Assembly: GCF_048820895.1 (NCBI RefSeq)
Contig: NZ_JBMERQ010000004.1
Span: 1 to 64,000 of the forward strand
Origin: Cribrihabitans_A neustonicus
GTDB taxonomy: Bacteria; Pseudomonadota; Alphaproteobacteria; Rhodobacterales; Rhodobacteraceae
Length of the DNA: 64,000 nucleotides
Direction of reading: 5' to 3'
Position 1 is the stretch's first letter, and every line of letters starts with the position of its first letter. The notes below the pieces were generated by a model that saw only the letters and a list, made by a program, of their open reading frames with translations, was not told where the DNA came from and ran no database searches. The position numbers and the translations under genes were made by a program. Of this stretch, positions 25,852 through 34,511 are shown in pieces.

Positions 25852-26142
25852 ATGAGCGTGACACTGGAACAGGCCGCGGCCGCCCTGAACGAAAAACTGG
25901 ACGGGGAGGCATTTGATTCGTCTGCCAAATTCCAGATCGAGGATCTGGGCACCATCGTGCTGGACAGCACCGGAGCCCGCGTCGCCGATGAGGAGACCGA
26001 GGTCACCATGACCGCGGACGCCGAAACCTTCCAGGCGATCCTCGAAGGCGAGCTGAACCCGACCGCCGCCTTTATGTCCGGCAAGCTCTCCATCGACGGC
26101 GACATGGGCACCGCGATGAAACTGGCGGCGGTCCTCTCCTGA
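25852..26142 (+). CDS. SCP2 sterol-carrier domain protein
   Basis: This 96-residue protein matches the SCP2 fold: LDGEAFDSSAKFQIEDLGTIVLD, a hydrophobic strand set and the end FMSGKLSIDGDMGTAMKLA, in which the (F/L)xxGK and (I/L)xG(D/N) elements are diagnostic. SCP2 domains bind lipids or acyl-CoA. The stop overlaps the following start (TGATG), indicating coupled translation with the hydrolase. Confidence 0.88.
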   Translation: MSVTLEQAAAALNEKLDGEAFDSSAKFQIEDLGTIVLDSTGARVADEETEVTMTADAETFQAILEGELNPTAAFMSGKLSIDGDMGTAMKLAAVLS

Positions 26143-27104
26143 TGGACGGCGCCCCGATGGAGCTGCAGCCCGCCCCCCTCTATGCGGAGATCGCGATGGG
26201 GCCCGGAGGCGGTGCGGCCCATTGGGTCAAAACAAACGATGGCCTGCGCATCCGCGCGGGCCATTGGCGCCCCGAGGGGGAGGCCAAGGGCACCGTCCTG
26301 CTGTTCCCCGGGCGCACAGAATATATCGAGAAATACGGCCCCCTCGCCGCCGATCTGGCGCAGCACGGCTATGCCACGCTGACGGTGGACTGGCGCGGCC
26401 AAGGGCTGGCGGCGCGGATGCTGAAGGACTCGCGCCTCGGCCATGTTTCGGATTTCGCCGACTACCAGAAGGACGTCGCTGCCCTGACAGGGATGGCGCA
26501 GCAAATTGAGCTGCCGAAACCCTGGTTCCTGATCGGCCACTCCATGGGCGGCGCCATCGGGTTGCGCGCCCTGCTTGAGGGACTGGAGGTCAGCGCCTGC
26601 TGCTTCACCGGCCCGATGTGGGGCATCCAGATCCCGCGCGGCCTCGGGCCGCTCGCGCGCTTCCTCGGCAGCTTCGGCCCGCGTCTCGGGCTCGGCGGGC
26701 GGCTGGTGCCCACCACCTCGGTCGAGCAATACGTGCTGATGAGCCCGTTTGAGGGCAACATGCTCACATCCGACCCCGCAATGTACCGGATGATGCAGGA
26801 CCAGCTTGCCGCCCAGCCGGAACTGGCGCTTGGCGGCCCCACCGTGCACTGGCTGGCCGAGGGCATGAAGGAATGCGCGCGGCTCGCCCGTGAGGCCTCC
26901 CCCGCCCTGCCCTGCGTCACCTTCCTCGGCTCCGAGGAGGAGATCGTCAACACGCAAGCCATCCACGACCGCATGAACCGCTGGCCCGGCGGCGAGCTGG
27001 TGATGGTGCCCGGCGGCCGCCACGAGGTGCTGATGGAGACTCCCGCCATCCGCGCCGATGTGATGGACCGCATCACCCGGCTGTTTGCGCAATACGGCGG
27101 CTGA
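26142..27104 (+). CDS. Alpha/beta hydrolase, monoacylglycerol-lipase-like
   Basis: This 320-residue protein has the lysophospholipase/monoglyceride lipase layout: LLFPGRTEYIEKYGPLAADLA, the oxyanion-side region, and the nucleophile elbow GHSMGG near residue 131. The acid (in the LGSEEEIVN stretch) and base (GGRHEVLME) come near 268 and 288. It overlaps the SCP2 gene start by one base, so a joint role in lipid handling is likely. The substrate is not determined. The start is set by the overlap; Met6 is possible. Confidence 0.87.
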   Translation: MDGAPMELQPAPLYAEIAMGPGGGAAHWVKTNDGLRIRAGHWRPEGEAKGTVLLFPGRTEYIEKYGPLAADLAQHGYATLTVDWRGQGLAARMLKDSRLGHVSDFADYQKDVAALTGMAQQIELPKPWFLIGHSMGGAIGLRALLEGLEVSACCFTGPMWGIQIPRGLGPLARFLGSFGPRLGLGGRLVPTTSVEQYVLMSPFEGNMLTSDPAMYRMMQDQLAAQPELALGGPTVHWLAEGMKECARLAREASPALPCVTFLGSEEEIVNTQAIHDRMNRWPGGELVMVPGGRHEVLMETPAIRADVMDRITRLFAQYGG

Positions 27105-27225
27105 GCCCCCCTTCGCCTGCCGCCCGTTTCCGCTTACCGAAAATCTTGCATCCGGCGCGCCGCTTGTGATCCCGCAGGCGCCCGCTTAGATGTGGGAGCA
27201 GAGCATTTCATTCCAAGGAGCCCCC

Positions 27226-29046
27226 ATGTTCCAACTTCCCTTTCCCGTCCGCGACGCCAATGCCTCCGCCGGCTCTGACGGCCTCGGCAACCTGCCGGAA
27301 TGGGATCTCAGCGATCTCTACACCGGCGAAGACGCCCCCGAACTGGCCCGCGACCTGGATTGGCTGGAACAGGAATGCGCCGCCTTCGCGGCGGATTACG
27401 AGGGCAAGCTGGCGGAACTCGATGCCGCAGGCCTGCTCGAATGCGTCCAGCGCAACGAGAAGATCAACCAGGTCGCCGGGCGGCTGATGTCCTTTGCAGG
27501 CCTGCGCTACTACCAGCTCACCACCGATGCCGGCCGCGCCAAGTTCCTGTCGGACTGCCAGGAGAAGGTCACCAACTTCACCACGCCGCTGGTGTTCTTC
27601 ACGCTGGAGATTAACCGGATCGATGAAGCCGCCCTGCAGGCGCATTTCGACGCCAACGCAGAGCTTGCCCGCTACGCCCCCGTTTTCCGCCGGATCCGTG
27701 CGATGAAGCCCTATCAGCTGTCGGACGAGCTGGAAAAGTTCCTGCACGACCTTGGCGTGGTCGGCGACGCCTGGGAGCGTCTGTTTGACGAGACCATCGC
27801 GGGCCTCAGCTTTACCGTCGACGGCGAGGAGCTGAACATCGAGGGCACGCTGAACCTCCTGACCGAGCAGGACCGCAGCAAGCGCGAAGCCGCCGCGCGC
27901 GAACTCGCCAATGTGTTCCAGGACAACATCAAGACCTTCGCCCGCGTCCACAACACGCAGGCCAAGGAAAAGGAAATCATCGACCGCTGGCGCGGCATGC
28001 CCAGTCCGCAGATGGGCCGCCACCTCTCCAACGATGTGGAGCCTGAAGTGGTCGAGGCGCTGCGCGAGGCCGTGGTCGCCGCCTACCCCAAGCTCAGCCA
28101 CCGCTATTACGAGCTGAAGCGCAAATGGCTCGGGCTCGACCGCATGCAGGTCTGGGACCGCAACGCGCCGCTGCCGATGGAAACCACCCGCACCGTGGGC
28201 TGGAACGAGGCGCAAAAGACCGTGATGGAGGCCTACAGCGCCTTTGACCCCCGCATGGGTGAGCTGGCCGCGCCCTTCTTCGGCAAGGGCTGGATCGACG
28301 CCGGCGTGAAACCGGGCAAGGCGCCAGGCGCGTTTGCGCATCCGACCGTCACCAACGTGCACCCCTACGTCATGCTGAACTACCTCGGCAAACCGCGCGA
28401 CGTGATGACCCTCGCGCATGAGCTTGGCCACGGCGTGCACCAGGTGCTGGCGGCGGACCAGGGCGAAATGCTCTCCTCCACCCCGCTGACGCTGGCGGAA
28501 ACCGCGTCGGTTTTCGGCGAGATGCTGACCTTCCGCAAGATGCTGGAGGGCGCCAAGGACCGGAACGAGCGCAAGGTGCTGCTCGCGGGCAAGGTCGAGG
28601 ACATGATCAACACGGTCGTGCGCCAGATTGCCTTCTACGACTTCGAGTGCAAGCTGCACGAGGCACGCCGCGGCGGAGAGCTGACCCCGGATGACATTAA
28701 CGCCCTGTGGATGTCGGTGCAGGCGGAATCGCTCGGGCCGGCCTTCGACTACATGGACGGCTACGAGACCTTCTGGGCCTACATCCCTCATTTCGTGCAT
28801 TCGCCCTTCTACGTCTACGCTTATGCATTCGGCGACGGATTGGTGAACGCGCTCTACTCGGTCTACGAATCCGGCGCCGAAGGGTTCGAGGACAAGTACT
28901 TCGAGATGCTGAAGGCCGGCGGCTCCAAGCACCATAAGGAGCTGCTCGCGCCCTTCGGTCTCGACGCCTCGGACCCGAAATTCTGGGACAAGGGGCTCAG
29001 CATGATCTCCGGCCTGATCGACGAGCTGGAAGCGATGGAGGGGTAA
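27226..29046 (+). CDS. pepF: M3-family oligoendopeptidase (PepF-like)
   Basis: This 606-residue cytoplasmic zinc metallopeptidase trims short peptides. The zinc site HELGH lies in TLAHELGHGVHQ near residue 401, and the third ligand Glu follows in AETASVFGEM. The N-terminal PepF domain covers residues about 90-200. ATG 27226 has a perfect AAGGAG ribosome site 5 bases before it. A G/C hairpin with no T tract (29058-29081) follows, before the next small gene. Confidence 0.93.
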   Translation: MFQLPFPVRDANASAGSDGLGNLPEWDLSDLYTGEDAPELARDLDWLEQECAAFAADYEGKLAELDAAGLLECVQRNEKINQVAGRLMSFAGLRYYQLTTDAGRAKFLSDCQEKVTNFTTPLVFFTLEINRIDEAALQAHFDANAELARYAPVFRRIRAMKPYQLSDELEKFLHDLGVVGDAWERLFDETIAGLSFTVDGEELNIEGTLNLLTEQDRSKREAAARELANVFQDNIKTFARVHNTQAKEKEIIDRWRGMPSPQMGRHLSNDVEPEVVEALREAVVAAYPKLSHRYYELKRKWLGLDRMQVWDRNAPLPMETTRTVGWNEAQKTVMEAYSAFDPRMGELAAPFFGKGWIDAGVKPGKAPGAFAHPTVTNVHPYVMLNYLGKPRDVMTLAHELGHGVHQVLAADQGEMLSSTPLTLAETASVFGEMLTFRKMLEGAKDRNERKVLLAGKVEDMINTVVRQIAFYDFECKLHEARRGGELTPDDINALWMSVQAESLGPAFDYMDGYETFWAYIPHFVHSPFYVYAYAFGDGLVNALYSVYESGAEGFEDKYFEMLKAGGSKHHKELLAPFGLDASDPKFWDKGLSMISGLIDELEAMEG

Positions 29047-29109
29047 GTATCCCGGTGGGGCGGCGCCCTCCGGCGCCGCCCAGTCAGCAGAGGGCCGACG
29101 GAGGCTCAG

Positions 29110-29343
29110 GTGACTGCAAAGCAAACCCTGAAGGAACGGTTCCGCCCGGTGTTTTCCTGGGTACGCCGCAATATTCCGCGCGGCCTGCGGCTGGTTGTGG
29201 GGGGCTTGCTGATCCTCGGCGGCATCTTCGGCTTCCTGCCCGTGCTCGGCTTCTGGATGATTCCGCTGGGCATCATGATTGCGGCCATGGACATCCGCCT
29301 CTACCGCCGCCTGCGCGGGCGGCAGCGGCGCAAACCGAAGTAG
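29110..29343 (+). CDS. Small membrane protein, PGPGW-type
   Basis: This 77-residue protein has two adjacent hydrophobic segments (LRLVVGGLLILGGIFGFLPV and GFWMIPLGIMIAAMDI) between basic ends (MTAKQTLKERFRP and RRLRGRQRRKPK), like PGPGW-family transmembrane proteins. It starts with GTG at 29110 after a GAGG-like site. The function is unknown. It follows pepF at 63 bases. Confidence 0.75.
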   Translation: MTAKQTLKERFRPVFSWVRRNIPRGLRLVVGGLLILGGIFGFLPVLGFWMIPLGIMIAAMDIRLYRRLRGRQRRKPK

Positions 29344-29349
29344 CGCTGC

Positions 29350-29619
29350 CTACTTCAGCTGGCTGTCCTTGGAGCCGCGCCGGTTAAAACCGCCCCGCGC
29401 CTTGTAGGCGCCGTCGCGCTCCTGCTGGCAGTCGATGCAGAGCTTCACGCCGGGAATGGCCTTGCGCCGGGCCTCGGGGATCGGCTCTTCGCAATCGGCG
29501 CAATGAGTGAGGCTCTCCCCCACCGGGCGCTTCAGCGCCTTCATCCGCTCCAGCTCGTCGTTGATCGAGGCTTCGATCTGCTCGTTAACTGCGCCATCCT
29601 GCGCCCATCCGCCGGCCAT
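29350..29619 (-). CDS. DksA/TraR-family zinc-finger protein (YbiI-like)
   Basis: This 89-residue protein has the C4 zinc motif CADC...CIDC (about 41-65) with the DksA-type signature CEEPIPEARRKAIPGVKLCIDCQ. Short family members such as YbiI lack the full coiled coil but may still touch RNA polymerase. ATG 29619 is chosen; the longer frame adds no family sequence. It converges with the 29110 gene, their stops six bases apart. Confidence 0.88.
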   Translation of the reverse strand: MAGGWAQDGAVNEQIEASINDELERMKALKRPVGESLTHCADCEEPIPEARRKAIPGVKLCIDCQQERDGAYKARGGFNRRGSKDSQLK

Positions 29620-29993
29620 GCCGCATCCTCCCTTGGCTACAGACCTCAAATTTAGGCGGCCCCGCGCCCTCTGGCCAGCCTTCGCGGGCCGCGGCGCGCG
29701 CCTGCACCAGAGTCCATTCCCGAGAAAATCTATCAACTAATTGAAATCATTAAATTCTTTCTTGATCCGAATCTCCCGGCCCGGTACCAAAAATGCAGCA
29801 ACAGCAAGCCAGCCCAGACCGGCCGCAAGCTGCCAGCTTTCCCGCCACGCCTCCGGGCCAGCCAGACCGCCAGCGCCGCCAGCCACCGGATCCGGACACG
29901 CCAGCCAGATGCACCGCTGCGAGCTCTCCAGCCAGCTTTTCTGCCGCCAGCCTGCCGGCCCGCCAGACCCGCCAGACCAACGCGCGGGAAGGC
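29620..29993. other. Intergenic tract rich in GCCAG motifs
   Basis: No credible gene is present between the zinc-finger gene and the rpoH terminator. From about 29800 to 29985 the pentamer GCCAG recurs about a dozen times, often as GCCAGCCAG or CGCCAGACC, on the plus strand. It is not a clean tandem array. Whether it is transcribed is unknown. Confidence 0.5.
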
Positions 29994-30023
29994 GAAAAGA
30001 AAAGGCGATGCCGCAGCACCGCC
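29994..30023 (-). terminator. Rho-independent terminator of rpoH
   Basis: The minus strand forms an 8-bp stem GGCGGTGC/GCATCGCC (one G-U) with loop TGCG, followed by TTTTCTTTTC, 31 bases after the rpoH stop. Confidence 0.85.
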
Positions 30024-30053
30024 TATTGCACCGTTTCCGATGTCCAGCCTTGC

Positions 30054-30950
30054 TCAGACCGTGGCCAGCATGCCCCGGTCGCGGGCCAGGTCGCGCATCT
30101 TCTTCTGCAGCTTCTCGAACGCCCGCACCTCGATCTGGCGAATGCGCTCGCGGCTGACGTCATACTGCGTGCTCAGCTCCTCCAGCGTCTTCGGCTGGTC
30201 GGCCAGGCGGCGCTGGGTCAGGATGTCTTTCTCGCGGTCGTTCAGCACGTCCAGCGCCTCGGCGAGCAGCTCGCGGCGGGCCTCCAGTTCGTCCCGCGCC
30301 TCGTAGTCGCTGGCCTGGTCGGCGTCCTCGTCCTCGAGCCAATCCTGCCACTGCATCGTGCCCTCGCCTTCGCTGCCGACGGTGGCATTGAGCGAGGCGT
30401 CCCCGCCCGACATGCGGCGGTTCATCGAGATGACCTCATCCTCGGTTACGCCGAGGTCCTTGGCGATCCGCTTGACGCTGTCGGGATGCAGGTCGCCCTC
30501 TTCCAGCGCGCCGATGCGGGCCTTGGCCTTGCGCAGGTTGAAGAACAGTTTCTTCTGCGCCGAGGTGGTGCCGAGCTTCACCAGCGACCAGGATCGCAGG
30601 ATGTATTCCTGGATCGAGGCGCGTATCCACCACATCGCGTATGTGGCCAGCCGGAAGCCCTTCTCCGGGTCAAAGCGTTTCACCGCTTGCATCAGCCCGA
30701 CGTTGGCCTCGGAAATCACCTCGGCCTGCGGCAGGCCATAGCCGCGGTAGCCCATGGCGATCTTCGCTGCGAGACGCAGGTGCGAGGTCACCATCTTATG
30801 CGCGGCCTCGGTGTCCTGTTCCTCAACCCACCGCTTGGCCAGCATGTATTCCTCTTCCGGCTCCAGCAGCGGAAACTTGCGGATCTCCTGAAGATACCGG
30901 TTCAAGCCACCTTCCGGTGACGGTGCAGGCAGGTTAGCAAAATTTGCCAT
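30054..30950 (-). CDS. rpoH: Heat-shock sigma factor RpoH
   Basis: This 298-residue sigma-32 directs RNA polymerase to heat-shock promoters. The RpoH box QKKLFFNLRKAKARIG is intact, region 2 reads GLMQAVKRFDPEKGFRLATYAMWWIRASIQ, and region 4 ends SRERIRQIEVRAFEKLQKKM. ATG 30950 (MANFANLP) matches the alphaproteobacterial family start. The upstream region carries a sigma-32-type promoter, so the gene probably controls itself. It ends in its own terminator. Roseobacters often have a second rpoH; this looks like the RpoH-I type but that needs comparison. Confidence 0.95.
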   Translation of the reverse strand: MANFANLPAPSPEGGLNRYLQEIRKFPLLEPEEEYMLAKRWVEEQDTEAAHKMVTSHLRLAAKIAMGYRGYGLPQAEVISEANVGLMQAVKRFDPEKGFRLATYAMWWIRASIQEYILRSWSLVKLGTTSAQKKLFFNLRKAKARIGALEEGDLHPDSVKRIAKDLGVTEDEVISMNRRMSGGDASLNATVGSEGEGTMQWQDWLEDEDADQASDYEARDELEARRELLAEALDVLNDREKDILTQRRLADQPKTLEELSTQYDVSRERIRQIEVRAFEKLQKKMRDLARDRGMLATV

Positions 30951-30993
30951 GTCTAAATGCCCCTCCAAATGTATAAGGACTTAACATTAACCC

Positions 30994-31022
30994 ATATGGG
31001 TTAGCGCTAAAGCCCTTTCAAG
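30994..31022 (-). promoter_or_regulatory. Sigma-32-type promoter of rpoH
   Basis: On the minus strand CTTGAAA (31022-31016) is followed after 15 bases by CCCATAT (31000-30994), matching the sigma-32 pattern CTTGAAA / CCCCATNT. Transcription would begin about 30986, some 36 bases before the rpoH ATG. The -10 lies inside a perfect 16-bp palindrome at 30988-31003 (TAACCCATATGGGTTA). Confidence 0.75.
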
Positions 31023-31108
31023 GACGACGTGAGCTGTACCCCTACGTTAGACGCAGGCGGCAGGTCTGTGAATTGCATCACAGGCGGGAAGCGTTTGCTT
31101 TCGGCGGG

Positions 31109-32134
31109 TTAACTCCGCAAGGCCTCGATCAGTTCCGCCAGGTCTTGCGGAAGCGGTGCCTCGTACCTATGCGGGGCGCCGGTGACCGGATGGGTAAAGC
31201 CCAGGACCGCGGCGTGAAGCGCCTGTCGCGGGAAGTGCTGCACCGCCAGCAACCCGCGTGCACTCAAGGCTTTTTGCGGCAGCTTGCGGCGCCCGCCATA
31301 GGTGGGATCGCCGACCAGCGCGTGGCCCGCATGCGCCATATGGACGCGGATCTGATGGGTGCGCCCGGTCTCCAGCCAGCACTCGATCAGCGCCGCGCAG
31401 GCCGGGCTCCCGAAGCTTTCACGAATGCGTGCCCGCGTGACCGCATGGCGGCCGCCTTGGAACAGCACCGCCTGGCGCTGCCGGTCAGTCTTGTGGCGGG
31501 CCAGCTGGGTGGTGAGCTTGAGGATATTCCCTGCCTCGAAACTCGCGCCCTTCACTCCGCGCAGCCGCGGGTCATTGCCGTCGGGCACCCCATAGCAGAC
31601 CGCCTGGTAATAGCGTTCCACGGTGTGCCTTTCGAACTGTTCCGCCAATCCCTGATGCGCGGCATCGGACTTTGCCACCGCCAGCAGGCCGCTGGTGTCC
31701 TTGTCGATCCGGTGCACGATCCCGGGCCGCTTGACGCCGCCGACGCCCGAGAGATTACCGCCGAAGTGATGCAGCAGCGCGTTGACCAGCGTGCCCGAGG
31801 GCGAGCCCGGCGCCGGATGCACCACCATGCCCGCGGGCTTGTTGATCACAATCAGATCCTCGTCCTCGAAGACGATCTCCAGCGGAATGTCCTCAGGGCC
31901 GATATGGCTGTCTTCGGCCTCCTCCACCTCGATCGCGATCTGGGCGCCCTCGGCAACCCTGGCTTTGGGGTCCTGCACCACGGCGCCGTCCACGCTCAGC
32001 GCGCCTTCAGCGATCAGCCGGGCCAGACGGGTGCGCGACAAGGATGCCTCCTCTGGCACATCGCGCGAAACCGCTTTATCAAGCCGGTTAGGCGGGTTCT
32101 CCGCGATGACAAACTCAATCCGGCGGCTGCCCAT
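31109..32134 (-). CDS. rluD: RluA-family 23S rRNA pseudouridine synthase
   Basis: This 341-residue protein has an N-terminal S4 domain (LSRTRLARLIAEGALSVDGAVVQ) and an RluA catalytic domain with the motif GIVHRIDKDTSGLL, containing the catalytic Asp. It most likely modifies helix 69 of 23S rRNA. ATG 32134 has AAGGA 6 bases upstream and overlaps the start of the divergent DUF6476 gene. The RluD versus RluC choice is by length and neighbours and is not certain. Confidence 0.9.
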   Translation of the reverse strand: MGSRRIEFVIAENPPNRLDKAVSRDVPEEASLSRTRLARLIAEGALSVDGAVVQDPKARVAEGAQIAIEVEEAEDSHIGPEDIPLEIVFEDEDLIVINKPAGMVVHPAPGSPSGTLVNALLHHFGGNLSGVGGVKRPGIVHRIDKDTSGLLAVAKSDAAHQGLAEQFERHTVERYYQAVCYGVPDGNDPRLRGVKGASFEAGNILKLTTQLARHKTDRQRQAVLFQGGRHAVTRARIRESFGSPACAALIECWLETGRTHQIRVHMAHAGHALVGDPTYGGRRKLPQKALSARGLLAVQHFPRQALHAAVLGFTHPVTGAPHRYEAPLPQDLAELIEALRS

Positions 32135-32438
32135 GACTGATCCTTCCGAGAGTGACATTCAACAGGAACCGCCGCAGATCAGGTTCCTGCGGCGGCTGGT
32201 GACCACGCTGACCGTGGTGATGATTGGCGGGCTTTTAGTGGTAATCGCCCTGCTTGTCATCCGCTTGTCGGGGGAGGACCTGGCACTGCCTGCGGAAATC
32301 ACTCTGCCCGAAGGCGTGACCGCCGAGGCGGTAACTCTCGGCCGCGGCTGGATCGCGGTGGTGAGCACCGAGAACAAGATCCTGATCTTCGACCGTGCGA
32401 CTGGCGCACTGAAGCAGGAAGTCGAGATCGCCGACTGA
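32133..32438 (+). CDS. DUF6476 family membrane protein
   Basis: This 101-residue protein has one membrane segment (VVMIGGLLVVIALLVIRL, about 34-51) after a short cytosolic tail, then a periplasmic beta-rich domain (LPEGVTAEAVTLGRGWIAVVS and ILIFDRATGALKQEV). Such proteins are conserved beside rluA-type genes in Rhodobacteraceae. Its ATG at 32133 shares bases with the opposite-strand start (CATG at 32132-32135). The function is unknown. Confidence 0.8.
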   Translation: MTDPSESDIQQEPPQIRFLRRLVTTLTVVMIGGLLVVIALLVIRLSGEDLALPAEITLPEGVTAEAVTLGRGWIAVVSTENKILIFDRATGALKQEVEIAD

Positions 32439-32645
32439 CCGCAGACGCATCACCAGGCCACGGACCGCACCGCATTCACCTGTTTACAGCTCCCTGGGCC
32501 TGCGCCACGGCACCGCCCCCGGCAGCATTTTGCGAAGCCTTTGCGCGGCATGCCGCTGATCGCACCGGACGCAGAACGGCGTTATTGCCCGGCGCGCGGC
32601 CTTTTACTAAGCTTTAACCGTACGAGTAACAAAGGTTATTTTCCG

Positions 32646-32987
32646 ATGCGTAGCAACGCCTTACGCCTCGCCTGGATGGTCATGGCCCTGACTGTCCCGG
32701 CCTCTTCCGCTCTCGCCCAAAGCGCGGCCCAAGCCTTGGCCGACGCCAACAGCCGGGCGGCCTGCGGCTCCGGCACACCGGTCTCCGCAGAGTATCTGCC
32801 GGGCGGCGCCCTCAGCGTCACCTGCCGCGCGGCGCCCCAAGGCCTGCCGCAAACCGGGCTTGCCCCCGGGACCGCCGCAGGCGTGCTGGCCGCAGCAGCG
32901 GCACTGGCAGTGATCGCCAATGACGACGGCGGCGCAGCCGGCACGACAACGACGACGACTACTACGACGACGACCGCCGGGGATTAA
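32646..32987 (+). CDS. Small secreted protein with poly-Thr tail
   Basis: This 113-residue protein has a signal peptide (LAWMVMALTVPASSALAQ), a Cys pair (Cys at about 39 and 57) in a short folded part, an Ala-rich helix that may be a membrane segment (GVLAAAAALAVIANDD), and a tail of eleven Thr codons (ACN repeats) followed by AGD. ATG 32646 is preferred to the upstream frame because it begins the signal peptide. The Thr tract could be O-modified. The function is unknown. Confidence 0.72.
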   Translation: MRSNALRLAWMVMALTVPASSALAQSAAQALADANSRAACGSGTPVSAEYLPGGALSVTCRAAPQGLPQTGLAPGTAAGVLAAAAALAVIANDDGGAAGTTTTTTTTTTTAGD

Positions 32988-33070
32988 CTCCGGCGGCGGA
33001 ATTGAGGACCGGCCCTGCACGTCATCCCGGCCCGGAAGGACGCCGGGCGTCAGGGAGGCCCGCCCGCATC

Positions 33071-33109
33071 ACCCGCGCTGTCCTTCGCGGGTGCTGCGGG
33101 TTCTTTTTT
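33071..33109 (+). terminator. Rho-independent terminator of the poly-Thr protein gene
   Basis: ACCCGC pairs with GCGGGT at 33096-33101, with a competing internal GCGGGT at 33087, and is followed by TCTTTTTT on the plus strand. Confidence 0.7.
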
Positions 33110-33269
33110 GGCATTGCCGGACTGTATCCGCCGAGGAGCTTCCGCCGCTTGCGGAACAGTTTCGCGATGCGGCCGGCGACCGTGGCGGAACGGAACCGCA
33201 GACAGCGGAACACCGCAGGCGCACGGTGGCTTGGCCTGGGTCAAACACAAGGTTTCTTGGAGGGGGAGA

Positions 33270-33346
33270 TGGTACCGCCTCCCCGGCTTGAACGGGGGAC
33301 CTCTGGATCCACAATCCAGCGCTCTAACCAACTGAGCTAAGGCGGC
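33270..33346 (-). tRNA. tRNA-His (anticodon GUG)
   Basis: The minus strand folds into a 77-base cloverleaf: acceptor GCCGCCT pairs with GGGCGGT-type 3' strand with CCA encoded, D arm TAGCTCAGTTGGTTAGAGC, anticodon arm CTGGATTGTGGATCCAG with GTG, and T arm CCCCCGTTCAAGCCGGGG. Alphaproteobacterial tRNA-His commonly lacks an encoded extra G at the 5' end, as here. Confidence 0.93.
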
Positions 33347-33546
33347 ACTGAGGGGGCATTTATAGCACACCCAGAGGGAGCGCAAGAGCGTTTTTGAAGG
33401 ATTTTCCATGCAGCTTGAAAATTCCAGGCGGCAGGGGAGACCCTTTGAGGGCATACCGCAGGATCACCGCGCAACAGATTGCAATCGCCCAGCTTTCCCG
33501 CCAAGCGAGATCCCTTGAAGATGGCACTCTGCCAGCCCCGGCAGCC

Positions 33547-34044
33547 TCAGCCAGCGTCCGTGCGCAGCTGCAGCCGCCAGGTCTGCTGGACCAGATCCTG
33601 CCCGTAGCTGTGCACCGGGCCCGCGCCGGTCATCTGCCAGCCGAACGCCTGGTAGAGCGCCCGGGCGCTGCGGTGGCTTTCATGGGTGTGCAGGACCATC
33701 GCACCGTAACCCGCCGCCCGGGCAAAGCCCACGCATTCACGCAACAGCCGCTTCCCGAGCCCCTGCCCGCGTGCCTTGGGCGTCAGCAGAAACAGCCGCA
33801 GCCGCGCGGTCTCTGCGTCTTCTCTCATACAGAAGATCGTGCCCAGCCGCTCGCCGCCGCCCACCGCCACCCAGCCGCGTTCGCAGGCCGGGTCGTGGCT
33901 GGCGCAGAAGCGCTGCAGGATATCCGCCACCAGAACCCCGAAGGACGCATCGAACCCGGCCTCGCGGGCATAGAGATCCTGATGCCGGGCCACCACCCAC
34001 TGCATGTCACTCGGAACGAATCGGCGCAAGCTCACATCCATCAT
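33547..34044 (-). CDS. GNAT-family N-acetyltransferase
   Basis: This 165-residue protein has the acetyl-CoA loop LLTPKARGQGLGKRLLRECV (R/QxxGxG/A) and the C-terminal GNAT strand-helix (ARALYQAFGWQMTGAGP). The substrate is unknown. The start ATG is doubled (MMD) and follows a short AT-richer stretch. It lies alone between tRNA-His and a DUF6324 gene. Confidence 0.87.
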   Translation of the reverse strand: MMDVSLRRFVPSDMQWVVARHQDLYAREAGFDASFGVLVADILQRFCASHDPACERGWVAVGGGERLGTIFCMREDAETARLRLFLLTPKARGQGLGKRLLRECVGFARAAGYGAMVLHTHESHRSARALYQAFGWQMTGAGPVHSYGQDLVQQTWRLQLRTDAG

Positions 34045-34145
34045 GCCCCATCATAACAGCAACATGGCTTGCGTTTCAGCCGGTGCCGGGCTAGCACCGT
34101 TCACCTGACTGCGGGTCCGCCGCCGGGCAGCAATAGGAGTGCAAG

Positions 34146-34334
34146 ATGAGCATCAATACCGAACGCGATATCGAGGCAAACCTGCAAATCGGCCCGACCG
34201 ATCAGGGCATGGTGCGGATCTTCGTCGAAGCCGGCGGGCAGGAGATCCCGATGGATTTCGACCCCGAGGAAGCCGAAGAAATCGCCGCCGAAATCCTCGC
34301 CGCCGCCCAAGCGGCGCGCAGCGTCCAAAGCTGA
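34146..34334 (+). CDS. DUF6324 family small protein
   Basis: This 62-residue acidic protein (MSINTERDIEANLQIGPTDQ ... DFDPEEAEEIAAEILAAAQ) is a strand pair followed by an Ala/Glu helix. It matches a small family that, to my knowledge, is confined to Rhodobacterales. A TAGGAG-like site lies 11 bases before the ATG. The function is unknown. Confidence 0.8.
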   Translation: MSINTERDIEANLQIGPTDQGMVRIFVEAGGQEIPMDFDPEEAEEIAAEILAAAQAARSVQS

Positions 34335-34511
34335 CCGCGCGCAGCATCCAGACGCTCCCGGCCGCTGCGGACCGCCGGCGGCGGCACTGCCTGCCCAACT
34401 GCGGCTCGACAGCAGCGGGCCGCGGGCGTGCTGCCTGGTCCAAGTCCCCGCAGGGAGCCCCGGCGCAGCCGGGCATTCGCGGGCAGAGGAGCGCCACCGC
34501 TTCTGCATCAC

